11,262 nucleotides of DNA from Pyrobaculum sp. (lineage in GTDB: Archaea > Thermoproteota > Thermoprotei > Thermoproteales > Thermoproteaceae): positions 1 to 11,262 of the forward strand of contig JAJHQT010000024.1 of the NCBI GenBank assembly GCA_020833205.1. The letters are read 5' to 3'. Every line of letters starts with the position of its first letter. Position 1 is the first letter of the stretch. Below the pieces are notes generated by a model. It made no database searches. It was not told the origin of the DNA and saw only the letters and a list, made by a program, of their open reading frames with translations. The translations under genes and the position numbers were made by a program. Below are positions 6,374 to 11,262 of the stretch, piece by piece.

Positions 6374-6390
6374 TGTGGGGGAACCCACAG

Positions 6391-6400
6391 TATATTAAAA
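6391..6400 (-). promoter_or_regulatory. TATA box (TTTTAATATA) for the ACT-domain gene
   Basis: The minus-strand box lies about 23 nt before ATG 6373 with no ribosome binding site between them, indicating a leaderless mRNA. It excludes the GTG at 6388 as a start. Confidence 0.55.
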
Positions 6401-6421
6401 TCTTTCTCCTGAAAAGCCGCA

Positions 6422-6433
6422 CTATTTAAAAAC
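6422..6433 (+). promoter_or_regulatory. TATA box (CTATTTAAAAAC) for valS
   Basis: The box is centred about 25 nt before GTG 6452, with no Shine-Dalgarno sequence, so valS is probably translated from a leaderless mRNA. It shares a 78-bp divergent region with the ACT-domain gene. Confidence 0.6.
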
Positions 6434-6451
6434 ACCACCCAGTTCAGTTCC

Positions 6452-8851
6452 GTGGCCCATAGGCTACCTACTAGGTGGGAGATTAAGTGGGAAGAGGATC
6501 TCATCAAGACGTGGGAAAGCGAGGGCAGGTTTAAGACTAAGATAAGCGGCAACAAACCGGTATTCGTAATCGACACGCCCCCGCCGTATCTCTCCAGCAA
6601 CAGGCCCCACATCGGCCAGACGGCGTCCTACGCCCACTTCGACATGATCGCGCGTTTCCTCAGAATGCGGGGCATCGACGTGGTGTTTCCCTTCTATTTA
6701 GACCGCAATGGACTCCCCATAGAGGTGCAGATCGAGAAGAAGTACAACATAGTGGCGCACGAGGTGCCGAGGGAGGAGTTCCTAAGGCTCTGCAAGGAGC
6801 AGCTGGACAGCTACGAGGGGGAGTTCGTGGCGTCGCTTAGGCGGTGGGGCCTCTCTTTCGACTACTGGCCCAACGGCACAGACAGCCCAGAGTACCGGAG
6901 GATGACGCAACAGACCTTCGTGGAGCTGTGGCGCAGGGGGCTCATCTACGAGGCGGAGAGGCCTACGCCTTGGTGTCCGCGGTGCCGCACCGCGTTGGCG
7001 GAGCCCGAGATTGAGTACAGGGAGGAGGAGACGTACCTAAACTACATAAAGTTCAAAGTGCAGGAGACGGGGGAGGACATAGTAATAGCCACCACAAGGC
7101 CGGAGCTTCTGCCCGCCACCGTCGCGGTGATCTTCAACCCAGAAGACGAACGCTACAAGAGGCTAAATGGTCTCCACGCGGTGGTGCCGCCGGAGGGCCA
7201 AGTGGTGCCCATCTTGCCCCACAGAGCCGCCAACCCCCAGTACGGCACCGGCCTTGTGATGATCTCCACATTCGGCGACACCAGAGACCTAATGATTGTA
7301 AACGAGCTCAAACTGCCGATTAAGATCATAGTCGACGAAAGCGGCAGGATAAAGACGGGCAGATACGCCGGCCTCGGCATCAGAGAGGCCCGCGCCAAGA
7401 TAATAGAGGACCTCAAGGCCGCTGGTCTTTTAGTCAAGCAGGAGAAGCTGGTCCACAACGTCCCGATATGCTGGCGTTGCAAGACGCCGCTTGAGATCAT
7501 AGTGACGCGGGAGCTCTTTGTGCGGCAGGTCGAGTTTAAGGAGGCGCTCATCAAGCTGGCGGAGAAGATGGAGTTCTACCCCCCTGAGTACCGCCAGGTG
7601 CTGGTGGACTGGATCAAGTCGCTGGAGCTCGACTGGCCTGTGTCGCGGCGCCGCTACTACGCCACGGAGGTGCCCATCTGGTGGTGTGTCAAGCCGAACG
7701 GCGAGCGGATCCCCATAGTGCCCAACGGCGGCGAGTACTATCAGCCGTGGCGCGGCGAGCCTCCAGCCGAGGTGAAGGAGGCGTGCAAAGACGGCAAGCT
7801 CGAAGGCGACACCAGAGTGCTGGACACATGGTTCGACTCTTCGATTTCGTGGATGTACGCCTCGGGCGCCACAAAGGAGTTCAACGTCTTCCCCAAGGTC
7901 TACCCGCATTCCATAATGAGGCCCCAGGGCTACGACATCATTAGGACGTGGCTCTACTATTCCCTCTTGAGGGCCTTCCTCCTCTTCGGCAATGTGCCGT
8001 TTCGCTACGTGAGGATAAACGGGATGGGCCTCGACGAGAGGGGAGAGGCTATGCACAAGTCCAAGGGCAACGTCATCGACCTGCTGGCCCCCGTGGAGAA
8101 GTACGGCGCAGACGCCGTCCGCTTCTGGGCGGCTGCCGCCGGCCGCCTCGGCACCGACTACCGCTACAACGAAAACGTCATAAGAGAAGGCAAGGAGTTC
8201 GTCAACAAGGTGTGGAACATCTCTCGCTTCGTCCTCTCCTTCCCAGAGCCGGAGGCGCCGCCGCAACTCACGGCCGTGGACAAAGCCATATTAGCCAGGC
8301 TGTACAACGTGGCGAAGAAGGTCATAGCCGCCTACAGCCAGTTCGACGTCTACGAGCCGGCCCACGCCTTGTACGACTTCGTCTGGCACGACTTCGCCGA
8401 CCACTACATCGAGCTTGTAAAGACCCGTGCCTACAACAGAGAAGGCGTCTTTACGCGGGAGGAGCAGAACTCCGCGATATGGACGCTCTACACCGTGTTT
8501 AGGTACAGTCTCAAGCTCCTCGCCCCCATTATGCCCTTTGTGACCGACAAGATCTGGCGGGAGGCCTTCGGCAGGTCGATACACGACGAGTCTATCGAAG
8601 ACCCGCCTGAGTGGTGGAGGGAGGGCGACGGGGGCCTCTTGGAGCTGGTGAAGAAGATAGACAGCGCGGTGTGGCGTTATAAGAACAGAAGAGGTATGAG
8701 CCTCGCCGACAGGCTAGACGCCGTGCTCTACGTCCCAGAGGCGGCGATGCCGGCCGCAAGAGACCTGAAGTACATGCATAAAGTGGTCGACATCAGGCCG
8801 GGGCGCGGGACGGAGCAGATAGACGAGGAGGGGCTCGTCTGGCTTGGCTAG
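6452..8851 (+). CDS. valS: Valyl-tRNA synthetase
   Basis: A 799-residue class I synthetase that attaches valine to tRNA-Val in the cytoplasm. The HIGH-type motif is HIGQ (53-56) after PPPYLSSNRP. The editing domain shows TTRPE (214-218) and YGTGLVMISTFGDTRD (264-279), whose aspartates 276 and 279 match the site that removes mischarged threonine. Cysteines at CPRC (175-178) and CWRC (340-343) suggest a zinc knuckle. The valine/isoleucine-type block DTWFDSSISWMY is at 458-469. The KMSKS loop reads AMHKSKGN (533-540), so the first lysine is replaced by alanine and the serine by histidine; the second lysine (536) is kept. It has no long C-terminal coiled coil, as expected for an archaeal enzyme rather than a bacterial one of about 950 residues. 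GTG 6452 is chosen from the TATA spacing. The gene ends in a CTAG shared with the convergent helicase gene. Confidence 0.95.
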   Translation: MAHRLPTRWEIKWEEDLIKTWESEGRFKTKISGNKPVFVIDTPPPYLSSNRPHIGQTASYAHFDMIARFLRMRGIDVVFPFYLDRNGLPIEVQIEKKYNIVAHEVPREEFLRLCKEQLDSYEGEFVASLRRWGLSFDYWPNGTDSPEYRRMTQQTFVELWRRGLIYEAERPTPWCPRCRTALAEPEIEYREEETYLNYIKFKVQETGEDIVIATTRPELLPATVAVIFNPEDERYKRLNGLHAVVPPEGQVVPILPHRAANPQYGTGLVMISTFGDTRDLMIVNELKLPIKIIVDESGRIKTGRYAGLGIREARAKIIEDLKAAGLLVKQEKLVHNVPICWRCKTPLEIIVTRELFVRQVEFKEALIKLAEKMEFYPPEYRQVLVDWIKSLELDWPVSRRRYYATEVPIWWCVKPNGERIPIVPNGGEYYQPWRGEPPAEVKEACKDGKLEGDTRVLDTWFDSSISWMYASGATKEFNVFPKVYPHSIMRPQGYDIIRTWLYYSLLRAFLLFGNVPFRYVRINGMGLDERGEAMHKSKGNVIDLLAPVEKYGADAVRFWAAAAGRLGTDYRYNENVIREGKEFVNKVWNISRFVLSFPEPEAPPQLTAVDKAILARLYNVAKKVIAAYSQFDVYEPAHALYDFVWHDFADHYIELVKTRAYNREGVFTREEQNSAIWTLYTVFRYSLKLLAPIMPFVTDKIWREAFGRSIHDESIEDPPEWWREGDGGLLELVKKIDSAVWRYKNRRGMSLADRLDAVLYVPEAAMPAARDLKYMHKVVDIRPGRGTEQIDEEGLVWLG

Positions 8852-11082
8852 GCGATCCCTCTCTCTCTCGGTATCTCTTTTAAGACAGGCGCGCCTCCCC
8901 CTCTAAGCACGGCCTCGAGGATCCTTATGGCGTTTCTCCTGGAGAGCATTTTGTTGTTGTTGCCGCAGTAGGGCGAGTAGACGCATTTAGGACATCCGTC
9001 TGCGCAGTCGCATCCCTTAACGATCTTCAGCGCGACCTCAGCTACCCGGCGGAAGTTGTTGAGAAGCAGGCGGGCGGTCCCGTTGCCGCCTACGTGGGAG
9101 TCGTAGATGACTATAACGCCGTCTGGATAGCTGATCCCGCCTAAGTCAGTCTTGGAAGCGCCTATAGCGATCTCAGCCGCGGAGATCAAGACGTGCTCGG
9201 CGGCGTGGTAGCCCTTGGCCCGCGCCTCCCAGTCCAACGCGTCGTTGGCGCTGAAACGGATGTAGGGCATGTAGAACACAACCCCTTTGGTCTCGAACTC
9301 GTAGGAGAGGGGCTCTATGGAGTATTCGCCCAGGGTCTCCTCTGTGGTGAAGCGCTTGAGGGCGTAGCCGTAGACGGTAATTTTTATCCTCAGCCGGCCG
9401 AATTGATAAGGCACTCCCTCCACTGCGCCTTCGTCGTATACCTCCACCACCTGCGGCTCCATGTCTTCAAGCGCCTGCGTCATTAAGTCCTCGGCGTCTG
9501 TAGGCTCGACGACCGCAACGCGCTTGGTCAGATCAAGCTCCTTCGAGACGTAGGTCCTCCCTCCGTGCATGTATATCGCCTCTGGATGCAACTCGTACAG
9601 GGCCAGGGGCAGCTCCCTCTCGCCGATGACTCTCCCGTCAGTCGTCTTTATCTTAACCACGTGCGGCGACCCCCTGAGGCTCAGCGACGCCAACAACTCC
9701 CGCCCCTCTGGAGTCAGTCTGAGGAACCTCCCCACTCTCCTCAGCCTGCCGCTGGCCAGGAGCCTCTCGACGACGGCCCGCTCAAAGGGGCTCAGCTCGT
9801 CTGCCCTGAGCGACATGTCGGCGGCGGCCGCCAGCATGTGGAGCGACGCGACGTCTTCGTTCTCCCGCTCAAAGCCCAGCGGCTCCGGCGACCTGGAGAA
9901 AAACTCGTGGGGATAGTTGCGGTAGTACTGCGAAATGGGGTCGTTGCCTAGGATCTGTATCACGTAGCCCGTCTGGCCGCGGCGCCCCACCCTCCCCACC
10001 CTCTGGAGGTACCTGTTATAAGACGGCGGTATCGACGCCAACACGGCGACGTCTACGTCGCCGATGTCTACGCCGAGCTCCAGCGTCGGCGTGGCTATCA
10101 CCACGTCTACGTCGCCTCTCTTAAACGCCTCCTCCACGGCCCTCCTCTCCTCGGGGTCTAGCCCAGCTCTGTGCACCGCCACTCTGTCTCCGCGGCCTGC
10201 CATCTTCAACGCGCGGAAGATCAACTCGCTGTATTTGTGGCTGTCCGTGAAGACTATACACTTCATCCCCTGTTCTATGCAGAGCGCCGAGAGCCGCGCC
10301 GCCTCGACCCACTTGGAGCGGAACTTCGGTCTTACAAGCGCTTGTATAAGCCGGCCCCGCCGGCCCAAGGGCCCCCACACCACGTTCACCCTGTCGCTCT
10401 GGAAGAGGGCCTGGGCGAATTCAGCCGGGTTCCCCACGGTGGCGCTTGTGGCGACGTAGAGAGGCTTGGCGAAGCGCCTGAGCCGCCTCAGGAGGTAGTA
10501 CATGTGGGAGCCGAAGACGCCGCTGTAGACGTGGAAGTCGTCGAGGACGATGTATCTAACCCGCCTCACGACGTCTCTGAACTTAGCCACGTGCATCAAG
10601 GCCTGGCTGACCATGTCGGGGTTGCTGATGATTATGTGCGGCGGCATCTCGTAGAGTATCCTCCTCTCCCTCTGGGGGGTGTCTCCGTCGTACGTCATGA
10701 CCCTCACCCCGAGCCGGTCGGCGAATTTCCTAAACCGCCCCAGCTGATCTCTGGCCAGGGCCTTGGTGGGGTATAGCACAAGCGCGAGAGGTCCGCCGAG
10801 GGACTCCAGCGCCTCCTCGAGTATAGGCGCTAGAAAAGCCTCCGTCTTCCCCATGCCCGTGCCCGCCACGATGACCGTGTCCCTCCCCGCCCTTATGCTC
10901 TGCACCGCGTCGTGTTGATGCTTAAACAAGACGCTGATCCCCAACGCCCTAAACGCCTCCGCCACCTCCGGCCTGAGCACTTGAGAAACGTCGCAACAAA
11001 CCTCAGCGACGTCGGCCTCGTCTGTCTTCACGTATACTACCTCTCTGCCTGGGTCCGCCGAGACGGCCTCAAGAAAACCCAC
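8848..11082 (-). CDS. DUF1998-type SF2 helicase, Hrq1/MrfA-like
   Basis: A 744-residue ATP-dependent DNA helicase. N-terminal RecA domain: the FKHQ glutamine (56), Walker A GTGMGKT (74-80), motif Ia PTKALA (105-110), motif Ib SNPDM (153-157), motif II DDFH (181-184) and motif III SAT (213-215). Second RecA domain: TPTLELGVDIG (331-341) and QRVGRVGRRG (360-369). The C-terminal DUF1998 region (about 620-720) carries the family's cysteine cluster CDCADGCPKCVYSPYCGNNN (691-710), which binds zinc. Hrq1 and MrfA unwind DNA in interstrand crosslink and alkylation repair; the same role is inferred here. Motif II normally reads DExH, so the second Asp is a conservative oddity. GTG 11082 has GGAGGT 5 nt upstream. 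It lies 3 nt downstream of a transporter gene on the same strand, so it is likely cotranscribed, without an obvious functional link. Confidence 0.92.
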   Translation of the reverse strand: MGFLEAVSADPGREVVYVKTDEADVAEVCCDVSQVLRPEVAEAFRALGISVLFKHQHDAVQSIRAGRDTVIVAGTGMGKTEAFLAPILEEALESLGGPLALVLYPTKALARDQLGRFRKFADRLGVRVMTYDGDTPQRERRILYEMPPHIIISNPDMVSQALMHVAKFRDVVRRVRYIVLDDFHVYSGVFGSHMYYLLRRLRRFAKPLYVATSATVGNPAEFAQALFQSDRVNVVWGPLGRRGRLIQALVRPKFRSKWVEAARLSALCIEQGMKCIVFTDSHKYSELIFRALKMAGRGDRVAVHRAGLDPEERRAVEEAFKRGDVDVVIATPTLELGVDIGDVDVAVLASIPPSYNRYLQRVGRVGRRGQTGYVIQILGNDPISQYYRNYPHEFFSRSPEPLGFERENEDVASLHMLAAAADMSLRADELSPFERAVVERLLASGRLRRVGRFLRLTPEGRELLASLSLRGSPHVVKIKTTDGRVIGERELPLALYELHPEAIYMHGGRTYVSKELDLTKRVAVVEPTDAEDLMTQALEDMEPQVVEVYDEGAVEGVPYQFGRLRIKITVYGYALKRFTTEETLGEYSIEPLSYEFETKGVVFYMPYIRFSANDALDWEARAKGYHAAEHVLISAAEIAIGASKTDLGGISYPDGVIVIYDSHVGGNGTARLLLNNFRRVAEVALKIVKGCDCADGCPKCVYSPYCGNNNKMLSRRNAIRILEAVLRGGGAPVLKEIPRERGIA

Positions 11083-11085
11083 GGT

Positions 11086-11262
11086 CTACCTCCGTGATCC
11101 GTATAAAAGCAGAACTGCGACGTTTGCGAGGAGCACCGCCGGCACGTAGTGTAGCACAGAGAAGCCCGCCGCCTCCACGAGGCCGCCTGATATAGTGGGC
11201 CCTAAGATAGAGCCCAGGTCCCACCCCATCGTGTATATGGAGCTTGCGAGCCCGGCGTTTCT
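11086..11262 (-). CDS. Major facilitator superfamily transporter (C-terminal part)
   Basis: The last 58 codons of a membrane protein entering from the right edge. The segment NAGLASSIYTMGWDLGSILG is typical of helix 11 of MFS carriers: small residues, a glycine-rich face and a conserved Gly-Trp-Asp region. It is followed by GPTISGGLVEAAGF and a last hydrophobic helix (VPAVLLANVAVLLLYG) ending in a short basic tail. The substrate is unknown. The TAG stop shares a base with the ribosome binding site of the downstream helicase gene, so the two form an operon. Confidence 0.75.
   Translation of the reverse strand, partial: RNAGLASSIYTMGWDLGSILGPTISGGLVEAAGFSVLHYVPAVLLANVAVLLLYGSRR
11088..11093 (-). 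promoter_or_regulatory. Ribosome binding site GGAGGT of the helicase gene
   Basis: Minus-strand GGAGGT lies 5 nt before GTG 11082 and shares its last base with the TAG stop of the transporter gene. It fixes the helicase start and points to coupled translation. Confidence 0.7.

Noticed and set aside
6045..6412. Two plus-strand frames of 117 codons opposite the ACT-domain gene
   Set aside because: Both are antisense shadows of a gene with a clear ACT domain, and neither has a convincing promoter or protein-like composition.
7256..7262. GTGATGA resembling box C of a C/D box guide RNA
   Set aside because: It is the Val-Met-Ile coding sequence of the ValRS editing domain, and no CTGA box D follows at a suitable distance.
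7430..8266. Long minus-strand open frame (278 codons) inside valS
   Set aside because: It lies fully within a strongly supported valS gene. The translation is low-complexity and rich in Val, Glu, His and Arg, as expected for the antisense of GC-rich codons, with no recognisable fold or motif.
10171..10776. Plus-strand frame of 201 codons opposite the helicase
   Set aside because: It overlaps the conserved helicase motifs on the other strand, and its composition (many Pro, His, Glu, Val) is that of an antisense shadow.
1..11262. CRISPR array, insertion sequence or integrated element
   Set aside because: No spaced direct repeats, transposase-like frames or terminal inverted repeats were recognised by eye on either strand.

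Overview
The window reads as chromosomal DNA of a hyperthermophilic crenarchaeon, most likely Pyrobaculum, Thermoproteus or a close relative (order Thermoproteales). This is inferred from frequent GTG starts, AT-rich TATA boxes 20-27 nt upstream of leaderless starts at transcription-unit heads, Shine-Dalgarno sites mainly at internal operon genes, an archaeal-type valyl-tRNA synthetase, and very tight packing. No rRNA, tRNA, CRISPR array or insertion sequence was found.

Left part (1-2880): the 5' end of a FtsX/MacB-like ABC permease (minus strand) is divergent from a full-length MMPL/RND-type membrane transporter (plus). They share an 80-bp intergenic region with back-to-back TATA boxes. Next (2900-3687) is a two-gene unit: a 59-residue winged-helix-like mini-protein whose stop overlaps, as ATGA, the start of a HAD-fold protein. 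That HAD protein has lost both motif I aspartates. A largely gene-free stretch (3688-4238) follows. It holds an imperfect hairpin and a decayed minus-strand gene interrupted by an in-frame TGA.

Middle (4239-5723): a zinc-ribbon mini-protein overlaps a TtuA/NcsA-family tRNA 2-thiolation enzyme by 35 nt. One expected iron-sulfur cysteine of that enzyme is an aspartate. A short predicted secreted peptide with its own TATA box follows. It converges on an ACT-domain protein (minus), and the two stop codons overlap in the palindrome TTAA.

Right part (6373-11262): the ACT-domain gene is divergent from valS (valyl-tRNA synthetase). valS converges on a DUF1998-type superfamily 2 helicase (Hrq1/MrfA-like, minus), with the stops overlapping in CTAG. 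The helicase lies 3 nt downstream of the 3' end of a major facilitator transporter gene, in the same operon.

The window mixes housekeeping translation and repair genes with envelope transporters. No single pathway joins them. The most unusual items are the catalytically degenerate HAD protein coupled to a winged-helix mini-protein, the thiolase with a CxxD motif, and the uncharacterised secreted peptide.
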